Below the pieces are notes generated by a model, which did not search any database, was not told where the DNA came from, and was given only the letters and a program-made list of their open reading frames with translations. Positions 34,316 through 43,424 of a stretch of DNA of 45,006 nucleotides are shown piece by piece. A program made the position numbers and the translations under genes. The stretch's first letter is position 1, and each line of letters starts with the position of its first letter. Source of the stretch: Candidatus Vecturithrix granuli (GTDB lineage Bacteria > Moduliflexota > Moduliflexia > Moduliflexales > Moduliflexaceae); contig DF820468.1 in the NCBI GenBank assembly GCA_000739535.1, positions 18,464-63,469 on the forward strand, read 5' to 3'.

Positions 34316-35344
34316 ATGAAACACATTAAAGTCAGCCTCGAAGATATTTCTGAGTTCGATCTAAAACTTGCCAAAAATCCTCAGGTTCTCCCGCTTATTG
34401 AGCAGATTGTAAGTTTATCGTCTGAAGAACGCGAACAGCAGCGTCAAGAGATTCAGCAAAAAATTGGACGAGGCGAAGCCAGTTTATTTGAAGAGCATGT
34501 GTATGCGAAACTCCTTGAACCGCGCAAAGCAGAATGGATTCGCGTTATTTATAAAAACTTGCCACGCATTGAACAGGAACTGGGAAAATATCAGCCCTCT
34601 GACGCCGAACAGGCGCAAGCCCCTCCTGGAAATCTTCACATTGAACCCGCTGCCCCTATAGTAGATGAATATCCGTCCGAGCTTTTGAATTTTCTGGCGA
34701 CTCAGAAACCACCGACTCCACCCAAAAGCTCCCTTGAGAGCAAACGTTTCTCACCGCGTCCGGTATCAACTTCTCCGCCAAGATCTCGCCGCTGGTCTAT
34801 ACAAGATGTCGCTCTAGGCCTGTTGCTTCTTAGCGGATTTGTCCTGTCTATGTGGTATGTCCTGGCTTCAGAGCAAGAATCTCCTCCAATAACGACATTT
34901 GACAATCCGCAAGCAGAGCAAAGGGGAGAATCCGATATGTCGGGTGAACTTCAGGCGCAAATCCAGGATCAATTTGATAAGGCCGTTCATGCCCTGCGTT
35001 TTGAGGACTTTGAACAGGGCAAACAAAAGATTTTTGAGCTTCTTGATCAGTATCCGCAGAGTTCATTTGCCAGAGATGCCCGTCTGATCCTCGCGGATAT
35101 GTATCGGCAGCGACAGAACAATCCGGATGAAGCGATCGAACACTATCAACTCTTTCTCGAGCAGTATCCGCAGAGTTCGCAAGCTGGTATTGTATTGCTG
35201 AAAATGGGATATGCCTATGAAGATTTGCAAGATGCTCTCAATGCTAAAGAAACATACAGGTTGCTCATTGCACGACAGGGAGCCAAAAGTCGCTTAGGGC
35301 AGCTTGCTCAGGAACGCCTTTCCCGTTTGGAAAACCAGGAATAA
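34316..35344 (+). CDS. Membrane-anchored TPR protein
   Basis: A 342-residue protein. An N-terminal helical domain (about 1-95) is followed by a proline/serine-rich linker, a single membrane helix (DVALGLLLLSGFVLSMWYVL) and then TPR-type repeats: FEDFEQGKQKIFELLDQYPQ, then PDEAIEHYQLFLEQYPQSS and DALNAKETYRLLIARQ, as in YbgF/Tol-Pal-associated proteins. ATG at 34316 is chosen over the TTG at 34310. It is convergent with trmJ, 12 bp apart. Confidence 0.75.
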   Translation: MKHIKVSLEDISEFDLKLAKNPQVLPLIEQIVSLSSEEREQQRQEIQQKIGRGEASLFEEHVYAKLLEPRKAEWIRVIYKNLPRIEQELGKYQPSDAEQAQAPPGNLHIEPAAPIVDEYPSELLNFLATQKPPTPPKSSLESKRFSPRPVSTSPPRSRRWSIQDVALGLLLLSGFVLSMWYVLASEQESPPITTFDNPQAEQRGESDMSGELQAQIQDQFDKAVHALRFEDFEQGKQKIFELLDQYPQSSFARDARLILADMYRQRQNNPDEAIEHYQLFLEQYPQSSQAGIVLLKMGYAYEDLQDALNAKETYRLLIARQGAKSRLGQLAQERLSRLENQE

Positions 35345-35356
35345 ATGATTGCGGAG

Positions 35357-36127
35357 TCATTCCCCCGCTGTTTTTCCTGGTTTGACCCCTTTGCGTTGGA
35401 GAAATTTCATCACTTCATGAAAAATGCCTCGCAGAATGCGCACTTCGCGTTCATCAAGCTCTGTACGTCCAAGAACATCGCGCAGAGATCGCATAATACC
35501 CTGGCTGGAAGGAGTTTTAATAAATTCAATGCCCCACAGAGTGGTTTCAATCTGCTGATACATGCCCTCAAGCTGGTGGTAATTGGCAGGGGGAAAGCTT
35601 CTTTTCGCTTCAGGAAGCGGAAGAGGAGTTTGTTGAGCCGCAAGAAACAATTCATAGACCATAATTAACACGGCTTGCGCTAAATTCAAGGAAGAATATG
35701 CCGGATTGGTCGGGATCGTCACATAAGCCTGACACAGGGTTAAAGCGCTATTGGGAAGCCCTGAATCTTCGCGACCAAATACCAGAGCTACATTGCCCTG
35801 AGTCGCCCGGCTTAGTAACTCTGGCGCAGCTTCACGCGGGTGTTGCACCGTAAACTTTGCCTTTCGCGGTCTGGCTGTCAATCCCACGGTGTAATAAATA
35901 TCGTGTAAGGCTTCCTGAAGCGAGGCAAAACGTTCAATCGCCTGAATTTCCTGCTTTGAACGTGGAGCAGCGACACTGATGCGCCACAGATCATCGGCGG
36001 CCGGCTCAACCACTCGAAGCCGGACAAGCCCCATATTCTTCATGGCTCGTAGCGTTGCGCCAATATTAATCGGATCTTTCGGTTCATAGAGTACGATAAT
36101 GATGTTTGAAAAAATTACTGGTATCAT
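35357..36127 (-). CDS. trmJ: tRNA/rRNA methyltransferase, TrmJ family (SPOUT)
   Basis: A 256-residue SPOUT methyltransferase, in TrmJ acting on ribose 2'-O of tRNA nucleotide 32. The knot motifs are IIIVLYEPKDPINIGATLRA (motif 1), NVALVFGREDSGLPN (motif 2) and NPAYSSLNLAQAVLIMVYEL (motif 3). The C-terminal helical region after LPEAKRSF is as in TrmJ. Start at 36127 fits the family and has AGAGGA upstream; the open frame to 36259 is not supported. Family member assignment between TrmJ and related TrmH group 1 enzymes is likely but not certain. Confidence 0.85.
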   Translation of the reverse strand: MIPVIFSNIIIVLYEPKDPINIGATLRAMKNMGLVRLRVVEPAADDLWRISVAAPRSKQEIQAIERFASLQEALHDIYYTVGLTARPRKAKFTVQHPREAAPELLSRATQGNVALVFGREDSGLPNSALTLCQAYVTIPTNPAYSSLNLAQAVLIMVYELFLAAQQTPLPLPEAKRSFPPANYHQLEGMYQQIETTLWGIEFIKTPSSQGIMRSLRDVLGRTELDEREVRILRGIFHEVMKFLQRKGVKPGKTAGE

Positions 36128-36295
36128 GAGAAATCCTCTGCTCTTTCCAATAAAATCTTTTGAGCCAAATCCTATAGTGAGAATAAGGAATTTTGACAAT
36201 GATTTTTTACTTTGTTCGAAATTATTCATCCTTGTTTGAAACATGGGGATGTGTTGCAACGACTTTCTTTAAATGATGCCTGCTCGATTTCTCTA

Positions 36296-36325
36296 TTGAC
36301 AAATTTATCATACTTCTTGTATAGT
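36296..36325 (+). promoter_or_regulatory. Sigma-70-type promoter
   Basis: TTGACA (36296-36301), 18-bp spacer, TATAGT (36320-36325), 42 bp before the SUMF1-domain gene. Confidence 0.6.
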
Positions 36326-36367
36326 TACATACGGTAATAGCGAAATCTCTATGAGGAGTAAAAATGT

Positions 36368-38152
36368 ATGAATAAGAACCCTCCAAAAGTCTATATCAAG
36401 CTTGTTGAACTTGGGAATCGAAAACAAGACGTACTGTATGTCTTAGCGAGAATTCAAGGATTAAAAGACACTCCTGAACAACTTGTAGCCCATATTCCGT
36501 GTTATATTTCTGATCAAGTTTCTTCATCCCTGGCACAAAAAGTCAAGATGTATCTGGAAAAAGCCGGAGCCACTGTCGTACTTGACGCTGAGTTACCTGA
36601 CCGCTCCGACGAGTCTGAGGATCATTCCTGGACAGCGTTTGATAGTCCAGGATATGACCTTACAAGTGTTGAAACTGCCGAAACTTCGCTGACTGACGTA
36701 GTTCCATTCGAGACAGAGGCCGTTGAGGCCACAGATATTCCAATCGTCTATCCTGATATGCTCGAGAAACCAGCGTTTGAGCAATCTTCATCACATCGTA
36801 AAAGATCTTTCCAACAAGATAGATATGCTGAACGTCTGACGCAGGTTGTGGATGTTTCAGAACCGGCATCTCCGAAACGACGATCTAAAAGTGCACGCCG
36901 CACTTCCTCGCGTGCTCTCAAGACGGTAAGTATTGTACTGTTGTTCATCCTGGTGCTCGGTGCAGTCGCCTGGCTCTTGCTGTCCGGGCAATTTGACCGG
37001 ATCACTCAAACATATCAGCAGAATCCGGTTGTCGGGCAGGTAGGCGTGCTTGAAGTGACCAATGCTGAACAAGCTGAACTTCGGTTGTATCACATTATTG
37101 GAACCAGAGTGACTGAACCCATTCCGCTCGAAGGCGAAGAAACTCGCTTAAAACAAGGAGATTATTATCTCGAAGCCAGGAAAGGCTCCCAGACCCTTCA
37201 ATTTCCGGTCTATATTCAGGGACGTGGCCATCGCCTCAAGCTGGATGTTGAATTCCCTGTCAAATCTTCGCCTTCAAAGAACGTGGCCTATATTCCTTCA
37301 GGTTGGTTTCGGATGGGCAATAAAGAAACCAGTGTCGCTCATTTTGGATTTCCTGATGAAAAGCCTGATATTGACGTGTATGTCAGTGGGTTTTTTCTCA
37401 GCCGCTATGAAGTCACAAATCGCGAGTTCCTTCAATTTCTGAAGACCGGCGGGTATGAAAATGAAATCTATTGGGAACGTTTGTTGAAAGATTGGCCTTC
37501 TTTGGTAGAGCAGATCCCCTCCTATCTGCGCGTGTATGGCAATGATGGCTGGAAGTCGGTGAAAGCCTATATTCATGCCCGTTTTATTGACACCGATGAC
37601 CGACCTGGCCCGAGATTATGGGAGGATAGATCATCCCCTTATGGTTACGGTCAGGAGGAGCATCCCGTGACAGGCGTCTCATTGTATGAGGCTGAGGCCT
37701 ATTGTCAATGGATGACCCAGCAAACCGGAATGATCCATCGCTTGCCGACAGAAGCCGAATGGGAAAAAGCGGCACGGGGCTATGAAGGCTATTTCTTTTC
37801 GTACGGTAATGAATACGACCCGACCAGAGCCAATACTGAGGTAGGCAACACCCGACCTATTGGCTCATATCCACCGAATAGTTATGGTTTATATGACATG
37901 ACAGGCAGTGTATGGGAATGGGTGCGTGACCAGTATCGCGCCAATGCCTATCAACTTCTGCTCGAAAAGTATCAAACCGAGATTAGAAATCCGCTTACCT
38001 TTGATGAAAGCATGCGCTATGATCGCGGGGTTGTCAGGGGCGGATCATATCGAAGCGTCAACCGGGTTAATGCCCGAACTCCGGTGCGTTACCCGATGTT
38101 TCCCAATGATTGGCATACCAATATCGGTTTCCGGTATGTCGTTGTTCCATAG
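36368..38152 (+). CDS. Membrane protein with L7/L12-like N-domain and SUMF1/FGE-like C-domain
   Basis: A 594-residue protein. Residues 8-73 (VYIKLVELGNRKQDVLYVLA, then EQLVAHIPCYIS and AQKVKMYLEKAGATVVL) follow the pattern of the ribosomal L7/L12 C-terminal fold. A charged linker, a membrane helix (187-207), a short beta-like domain and then a SUMF1/sulfatase-modifying domain (from VAYIPSGWFRMGN to GFRYVVVP) follow. The domain has RLPTEAEWEKAARG and GVVRGGSYRS, but lacks the two cysteines of true formylglycine-generating enzymes, so a catalytic FGE role is unlikely. GAGGAG lies upstream. Confidence 0.8.
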   Translation: MNKNPPKVYIKLVELGNRKQDVLYVLARIQGLKDTPEQLVAHIPCYISDQVSSSLAQKVKMYLEKAGATVVLDAELPDRSDESEDHSWTAFDSPGYDLTSVETAETSLTDVVPFETEAVEATDIPIVYPDMLEKPAFEQSSSHRKRSFQQDRYAERLTQVVDVSEPASPKRRSKSARRTSSRALKTVSIVLLFILVLGAVAWLLLSGQFDRITQTYQQNPVVGQVGVLEVTNAEQAELRLYHIIGTRVTEPIPLEGEETRLKQGDYYLEARKGSQTLQFPVYIQGRGHRLKLDVEFPVKSSPSKNVAYIPSGWFRMGNKETSVAHFGFPDEKPDIDVYVSGFFLSRYEVTNREFLQFLKTGGYENEIYWERLLKDWPSLVEQIPSYLRVYGNDGWKSVKAYIHARFIDTDDRPGPRLWEDRSSPYGYGQEEHPVTGVSLYEAEAYCQWMTQQTGMIHRLPTEAEWEKAARGYEGYFFSYGNEYDPTRANTEVGNTRPIGSYPPNSYGLYDMTGSVWEWVRDQYRANAYQLLLEKYQTEIRNPLTFDESMRYDRGVVRGGSYRSVNRVNARTPVRYPMFPNDWHTNIGFRYVVVP

Positions 38153-38182
38153 TGAAACACCCAAACACTGAAAGGAGTGCGT

Positions 38183-39382
38183 ATGAAAGTTATTATTTTA
38201 GCAGCCGGTCGCGGGAAAAATCTCAATCCGCTCACAGAAACCCGTCCGAAACCCATGATCTCGATTTGTGGAAAGCCCGTCCTGGAGTATATCATCCGCG
38301 GGCTGGTAGAAACGGGCAACCGAGATATTCAGATCGTGGTGGGGCATGGTGCTAATAATATCAAGAAATACTTTGAACGCGGCGAACGGTTCGGAGCCAG
38401 TATTCAGTATATTGAGCAAATGCAGCAGACCGGGATCGGAGACGCCGTGTTGTTAGCGCAAAAAAAGTTTGTGCCCGGAGAACGGTTTTTTCTCGTCTAT
38501 GCCGACATCCTGTTTGAATCGAACATTTTTGCGAAAACAATTGAAACCTATAATTTGAAACTGGCCCCGGTCGCTTCGATCACGTTAACCCCTACCATTC
38601 ATCCCTATTACGGCAACGTTTCTATTAACCAGCACATTGGGATTACCAAAATTGTGGAACACCTGGATGAGACCCAGGCAGGCAGTTATGTACTGGCCGG
38701 GGTGTTTATTTTCGATTATACCCTCTTTGATGTGCTGAAAGAGACCAACGGCAATATGCAGATGGCCTTTGAACAGATTGTGCAAAAACAGGGGCTATTC
38801 GGTTCAATTTTTGAGCACGAATGGATTGATTTAGGTTATCCCTGGAACGTGCTCGATGCAAACCGCTTTCTCATGCAATCCTATCGCCACGCCACGATTG
38901 CGAGTTCCGTGAAATTTGACGGGAACGTGACGATTAACGGGCCAGTGCAAATCATGGAAGATGTCGTGATCGGCGGGGGATCAATTATCAACGGCCCCTG
39001 TTACATCGGGCGTGGAACCTATATCGGCAATAACGTGCTGGTTCGTAAAAATACGTCAATCGGAGCGGAGAGCGTGATCGGATTTGGCGTGGAACTCCGC
39101 AATTGCGTGCTCTTTGATAAAGTCAGGATCGGACGCTTATCTTTTATCGGCGACAGTGTGATTGGCGAAGATGTGGAGATCGGCTCAGGCATTATGACCG
39201 TCAATAATTTGATGACCGGCGAAACCGTCAAAGTGAATATTAACGGACAACTCGCGGATAGCGGATTGGTGAAATTGGGAGCATTTATCGGGGATCGAAC
39301 CAGGGTAGGGGCAAGTAATACGCTGGCTCCAGGAACAATTATTCCGGCAGGTCGCTTCGTGCCGCATCATGTTTCTTTATAA
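38183..39382 (+). CDS. Sugar-1-phosphate nucleotidyltransferase with left-handed beta-helix (GlmU-like)
   Basis: A 399-residue bimodular enzyme. The N-terminal nucleotidyltransferase carries LAAGRGKNLNPLTETRPKP; the usual TR of GxGTR is KN here. VYADILFESNIF and GVFIFDYTLFD complete the fold. From about 245, hexapeptide repeats (VTINGPVQIMEDVVIGGGSI, CYIGRGTYIGNNVLV) form a beta-helix acyltransferase-like domain, as in GlmU. GlmS follows 21 bp later, which supports a role in amino-sugar nucleotide synthesis. Start 38183 has AAAGGAG upstream. Confidence 0.85.
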   Translation: MKVIILAAGRGKNLNPLTETRPKPMISICGKPVLEYIIRGLVETGNRDIQIVVGHGANNIKKYFERGERFGASIQYIEQMQQTGIGDAVLLAQKKFVPGERFFLVYADILFESNIFAKTIETYNLKLAPVASITLTPTIHPYYGNVSINQHIGITKIVEHLDETQAGSYVLAGVFIFDYTLFDVLKETNGNMQMAFEQIVQKQGLFGSIFEHEWIDLGYPWNVLDANRFLMQSYRHATIASSVKFDGNVTINGPVQIMEDVVIGGGSIINGPCYIGRGTYIGNNVLVRKNTSIGAESVIGFGVELRNCVLFDKVRIGRLSFIGDSVIGEDVEIGSGIMTVNNLMTGETVKVNINGQLADSGLVKLGAFIGDRTRVGASNTLAPGTIIPAGRFVPHHVSL

Positions 39383-39403
39383 GCGAAACAAGGAGGAGAG
39401 AAT

Positions 39404-41215
39404 ATGTGTGGAATTGTTGGAATTGTAGGAACAACGAATATCTCGGATCGCTTGTTTCGCTGTATCAAGAACCTTGAATATCGCGGCTATGATTCCTGCG
39501 GCATCGCAATTCTTTCGGAAGAAGGGATTGAGGTGCGGAAAAATGTCGGGGCTGTAGATGAGGTGAACAAAACCGAGCATTTGACAGAGCCGCAGGGACA
39601 TGTTGGAATCGCTCACACGCGCTGGGCCACGCATGGCGGCGTGACGCAGACTAATTCCCATCCGCATCTGAGCGGCGATGGGGCTTTTGCGGTCATCCAT
39701 AACGGGATTATCTCAAATTATCGGCAGTTACGCGAGGAATTACAGGCCAAAGGGCATCTCTTTGCTTCTCAAACCGATACTGAAGTCATTCCGCATCTGT
39801 TAGAAGCATCGTATCAGCAAGAACAGGATGTTGAACAAGCTCTGTTGAAAACAATCGCGCGTCTGGAGGGCACGTATGCCTTTGCCTTTGTGACCACGCA
39901 TGATCCAACAAAAGTGTTCTGCGCGCGCAAAGAAAGCCCGCTTGTCCTGGGAATCGGGAGTGATAGCATGTTCCTGGCTTCAGATATTAATTCCTTTATC
40001 GAATATACCCGCGATATCGTGATCTTGAATGATTATGAATACGCGCTGATTACCTCGGATAGTTATCTGATCAAGGATGTCAAAACCGGCGAGCGTATCC
40101 CACGCACGGTCCAGACAATCACCTGGAGTCCTGAGGCGGCTCAAAAAGGCGGATTTCCGACGTTTATGCTCAAAGAAATTCATGAGCAGCCCAATTCTAT
40201 CCACACCGTCCTCAGCATTGAACAGGCGCAAATCCATCAACTGGCCGCAATGATTCATGAACACCAGCGTACCTATCTGGTCGGGGTAGGCACCACGTAC
40301 TACGTCGCGCTGGTCGCTCAATATTATTTCGCGTCTCTGGCCAAAACATTTTTACCGGCCCTGAGTTCAGATGAATTTGAATACGCGGCCGAGGTCGATG
40401 GCAACACGCTCTTTGTCTGCAATTCCCAGTCCGGCGAAACCTACGACACCTTAAAAGCGCTGCGCTTTGCCAAACAGCGCGGGGCGGCCTCTGCGGCCAT
40501 TGTCAATGTGATTGGCTCTTCGATTTCGCGTGAAGTGAACCTGGCGATTATGCAGAGTTCTGGCCCGGAAATTTGCGTGTTGAGCACCAAAGCCGCCGTG
40601 GCGCAAATGACGATTCTGCTGCGCGTCGCGCTGGAATTGGGAAAAATCAAAGGTGTCCTGTCAGAGCAGCAGTATGAGGAAGCGCAACTCCAGTTGAAAG
40701 ATTTGCCTGAAGCAATTCAGTGGGTACTTGATCAACGCATGAGTGTGATCCGGAAAATTGCCACAACGCACTGTCACATCAAAAACTGGCTGTTCCTGGG
40801 GCGAGGAATTTACATGGCTGCGGCGATGGAGGCGGCTTTAAAGATGAAAGAAGTCACGTACCAGCATGCGGAAGGGATGCCGGGCGGTTTTATGAAACAT
40901 GGCACGATTTCTTTGATTGATAAAGAGATGAATACGCTTGTCCTCGTGCCGCCGCAACGGGAAAAAGACCTCTATGAAGCCACCATGAGCAATGTCGAAG
41001 AAGTGAAAGCGCGCGGCGGTTTTATCGTGGGATTTCATTACGGAGAACCCGATTCCAGGTTTAATGAGGAAGTAATTTTTCGCGACGTGCCCTCGATGCT
41101 GGCACCCTTGCTCGAACTTGTGGCCGGACAATTGTTTGCGTACTATTCAGCAGTGACGTTGGGCAGAAACATAGACAAACCGCGTTCACTTGCCAAATCT
41201 GTCACTGTTGCATAA
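39404..41215 (+). CDS. glmS: Glutamine-fructose-6-phosphate aminotransferase
   Basis: A 603-residue enzyme that makes glucosamine-6-phosphate from fructose-6-phosphate and glutamine. Cys2 (MCGIVGIVG) is the glutaminase nucleophile, with NLEYRGYDSCGIA, HTRWATHG and NGIISNY. The two SIS domains contain SQSGETYDT and FLGRGIYMAAAMEAALKMKE. It ends SLAKSVTVA, where GlmS proteins usually end KSVTVE. The last codon and stop (GCA TAA) coincide with the outer box of an attC-like site. AAGGAGG precedes the ATG. Likely co-transcribed with the GlmU-like gene. Confidence 0.95.
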   Translation: MCGIVGIVGTTNISDRLFRCIKNLEYRGYDSCGIAILSEEGIEVRKNVGAVDEVNKTEHLTEPQGHVGIAHTRWATHGGVTQTNSHPHLSGDGAFAVIHNGIISNYRQLREELQAKGHLFASQTDTEVIPHLLEASYQQEQDVEQALLKTIARLEGTYAFAFVTTHDPTKVFCARKESPLVLGIGSDSMFLASDINSFIEYTRDIVILNDYEYALITSDSYLIKDVKTGERIPRTVQTITWSPEAAQKGGFPTFMLKEIHEQPNSIHTVLSIEQAQIHQLAAMIHEHQRTYLVGVGTTYYVALVAQYYFASLAKTFLPALSSDEFEYAAEVDGNTLFVCNSQSGETYDTLKALRFAKQRGAASAAIVNVIGSSISREVNLAIMQSSGPEICVLSTKAAVAQMTILLRVALELGKIKGVLSEQQYEEAQLQLKDLPEAIQWVLDQRMSVIRKIATTHCHIKNWLFLGRGIYMAAAMEAALKMKEVTYQHAEGMPGGFMKHGTISLIDKEMNTLVLVPPQREKDLYEATMSNVEEVKARGGFIVGFHYGEPDSRFNEEVIFRDVPSMLAPLLELVAGQLFAYYSAVTLGRNIDKPRSLAKSVTVA

Positions 41216-41307
41216 CGGCTCTGCTTCACCGGGCGGAAAAAGCGGACGAAACATCACTTGAAGGCATACCGCCGTATTTTCCCGCCCACCCTTTGCGCTC
41301 GTTAGGA
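41210..41307 (-). repeat. attC-like site abutting the glmS stop
   Basis: On the minus strand it opens TCCTAAC (41307-41301) and closes GTTATGC (41216-41210), each 6 of 7 to the R boxes. The arms align: TAACGAGCGC...GGGCGGGAAAA against TTTTTCCGCCCGGTGAAGC...CGTTA. It follows the minus-strand flavoprotein gene, as cassette sites follow their gene. Closing sequence TGAAGCAGAG resembles that of the site at 43869-43977. Confidence 0.5.
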
Positions 41308-41369
41308 TACCCCTTTATTTTATACCGCATGAACCATTATGAGGTGGAATGCTGGTATATTGACATGTA

Positions 41370-42137
41370 TTAATGATTCCTTGCCAGATGGATTGCCAGC
41401 ATGTCGAAAAATGTGCCGGTCAATTTTTTTAATGGCCTTAATTTTACAGGATAATAGTAATCCGATTCAAACCAGCCATTGTTCCTATAGTAGGTATAAT
41501 CGCGAAAATTCTCATTTAGCATGATTTTCATGCTTGAGCGTGACATTCTAAACATCATGAGCTTGAATACGGATGGAGTTGGGTATTCGTTTTTTATGAA
41601 TTGTGTATAGAATTTTTTACTCTGTTTGTCAATGATCGTCTCAATGTTTTTCTGGCCTTTCTCTGTCATCGGTTCAAGCGTTGTGATGCAACACCCGTTG
41701 ACCACATTGAAGCCTAATCCTTGTCCAATGAAGTTGAAGTATTTGACAATATCTTTCCCTCCATAGATTCCTTGTGCCACGATACTGGTGAAGGCTTTTC
41801 CAAAACAACACGGACGATGCAACACGAATCCCAGTCGATCAAGGAAGATTTTCATGATGGCTGAGACATGAAAGGCGTAATTCGGAGAGGCGAAGATGAC
41901 CCCGTCTGACGTAATCATTTTTTCAATGAGTATATCGCGATCGTCGTGGAATGGACAATATTCTTCCCCCTTGTCGAAGCACAATTTACACCCTTGACAG
42001 GTTTGCAAGTTATACTCACGTAACGGAACGATTTCATAGGCTATATTGCCGAGTGATTGTAATGTTTGTAAAAATTGTTCAGCAGCATGATACGTATGCT
42101 TCTTCCGGGCGCTTCCAATAAATGCCGTCACTTTCAT
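41370..42137 (-). CDS. Iron-sulfur flavoprotein (flavodoxin-fold, Isf-like)
   Basis: A 255-residue flavodoxin-fold protein. AFIGSARKKHTYHAAEQFL is the FMN phosphate loop, CQGCKLC followed seven residues later by another Cys is the compact cluster motif of iron-sulfur flavoproteins, and VIFASPNYAFHVSAIMKIFL is the second FMN loop. The C-terminal third is helical and specific. It would pass electrons between FMN and a [4Fe-4S] cluster; partners are unknown. GAAGGAGAAG precedes the ATG. Confidence 0.85.
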   Translation of the reverse strand: MKVTAFIGSARKKHTYHAAEQFLQTLQSLGNIAYEIVPLREYNLQTCQGCKLCFDKGEEYCPFHDDRDILIEKMITSDGVIFASPNYAFHVSAIMKIFLDRLGFVLHRPCCFGKAFTSIVAQGIYGGKDIVKYFNFIGQGLGFNVVNGCCITTLEPMTEKGQKNIETIIDKQSKKFYTQFIKNEYPTPSVFKLMMFRMSRSSMKIMLNENFRDYTYYRNNGWFESDYYYPVKLRPLKKLTGTFFDMLAIHLARNH

Positions 42138-42362
42138 TCATGTCTTCTCCTTCATTGTCATACTTTAAGTGTTTCCTGAGCATCTTCTGATTCAAGTTGT
42201 CGTGCATCAAGTGGCCTAAGACTCTGGCATAAGTCGCGTCCGATAAGATCGAGCATCTCCGCCAGTTCATAAAACTCCACAACTTAAAAACATGGCCGGC
42301 TGGCCTTGTGAGGATGTCGGCTTGATGCCGTGTGAGACGCATCTGCACCATTATGAAACTGC
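42138..42362. other. Gap upstream of the flavoprotein
   Basis: On the minus strand a GTG-started 40-codon frame (42280-42158; MEFYELAEMLDLIGRDLCQ, then SLRPLDARQLESEDAQE) looks protein-like but has no family and no clear ribosome site. No attC-like site was found here, unlike the next gap. Confidence 0.3.
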
Positions 42363-43316
42363 TCACGGTAACGGGATGCGAGCATGGGGCCTCCTGGGAA
42401 TATACCCCGCATACGACATATACTTTTGTAAGGCATCCATAAAGGTCTCCGTCTCTCGCAACTGCGATAAATACAAGTTGCGTTGAGCCAGAATAGGCGC
42501 ATCAAAGAACCAATAGATTGACATCAGCGGTGAAATCCACAGACGGCTGCCTCTCGTTTTCTTTGTCAAGTGATAGTCGCCATAGTGCCCTTGTACTGCC
42601 GAAATGATAGACGAGTTAATCACGCTGGCGTCTTGCCAATCTTTGCCCTGGACATAAAGCACGGCTTCTTCATAGGCCTGATACGCTTCCATGTGGGGCG
42701 TCAATGCGCATGCTCCTAAGAAGCCTCCGTCCTGGGTCAACACGGCGATGTTTTCCAGGACGTGAGCATACGCGAGGTCTTGTTCAGCGCCGAAGCCAAT
42801 ACAGGCGACAATCCGGACAGGAAGGTGTTTCAGTTCATTCACAACGAACAATGACGTCGCATCTTCAATAAGAGTGCCTGTGCCAGCTTCATCGCCTTGT
42901 ATGAGGCTGTCAACGCCCCCATCAATGAGCAGGATGCCATCGATAGAGAGGTGATTGAGCAGGACACGATAATTTTCTAACAAGGGACGCGCCCCTGTCT
43001 TTTGAAAACACCATACGGTGATGGCTTCGCGCCGCTTCTCCTCAAACCATTGCGCTAGGTATAATTCGGGAAAGTATAGTACTAGACCGTTGTAATCGGC
43101 CGTCACTCCCACCAGAGTATCTGTCAGGCGCGTACCATGAGTACAACTCACAATGTCAGAAAAGCTAAAGTTGGCTAAATGGGCTTTTTGTCCTCGCCGT
43201 TGCAGCTCAAAATAGAGAGGAAGACCACAAAAGGTGTCAAACCCGCCCCCCATACCAGCAATAAGCACGTTCTGGCAAGGAGCTAATTGGGTAAAAATAG
43301 GCAGATTCAATTCCAT
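42363..43316 (-). CDS. DUF1152 protein
   Basis: A 317-residue protein of the DUF1152 family, functions unknown, found in archaea and bacteria. NVLIAGMGGGFDTFCGLPLY and LLIDGGVDSLIQGDEAGTGT are the key glycine-rich segments, recalling nucleotide or sugar-phosphate binding folds. ARIVACIGFGAEQDLAYAH-type sequence follows. The start is uncertain: 43316 fits the family, 43403 gives an extra 29 residues. It lies in a minus-strand run with a 125-residue protein. Confidence 0.75.
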   Translation of the reverse strand: MELNLPIFTQLAPCQNVLIAGMGGGFDTFCGLPLYFELQRRGQKAHLANFSFSDIVSCTHGTRLTDTLVGVTADYNGLVLYFPELYLAQWFEEKRREAITVWCFQKTGARPLLENYRVLLNHLSIDGILLIDGGVDSLIQGDEAGTGTLIEDATSLFVVNELKHLPVRIVACIGFGAEQDLAYAHVLENIAVLTQDGGFLGACALTPHMEAYQAYEEAVLYVQGKDWQDASVINSSIISAVQGHYGDYHLTKKTRGSRLWISPLMSIYWFFDAPILAQRNLYLSQLRETETFMDALQKYMSYAGYIPRRPHARIPLP

Positions 43317-43424
43317 AATCCGCTGCTTGAAGCGACTCACACTCTGCGTCAATCGTTTGTGAACTGAGCGCAGCGGGGCGCTCCCCTTTGTACGCAGTGC
43401 CAAGGGGCACTGGCCTTCGAAAGT

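Noticed and set aside
41216-41260. Tn7 end downstream of glmS
   Set aside because: GGGCGGAAAAAG is only loosely like a Tn7 terminus; no repeated TnsB sites or tns genes were seen.
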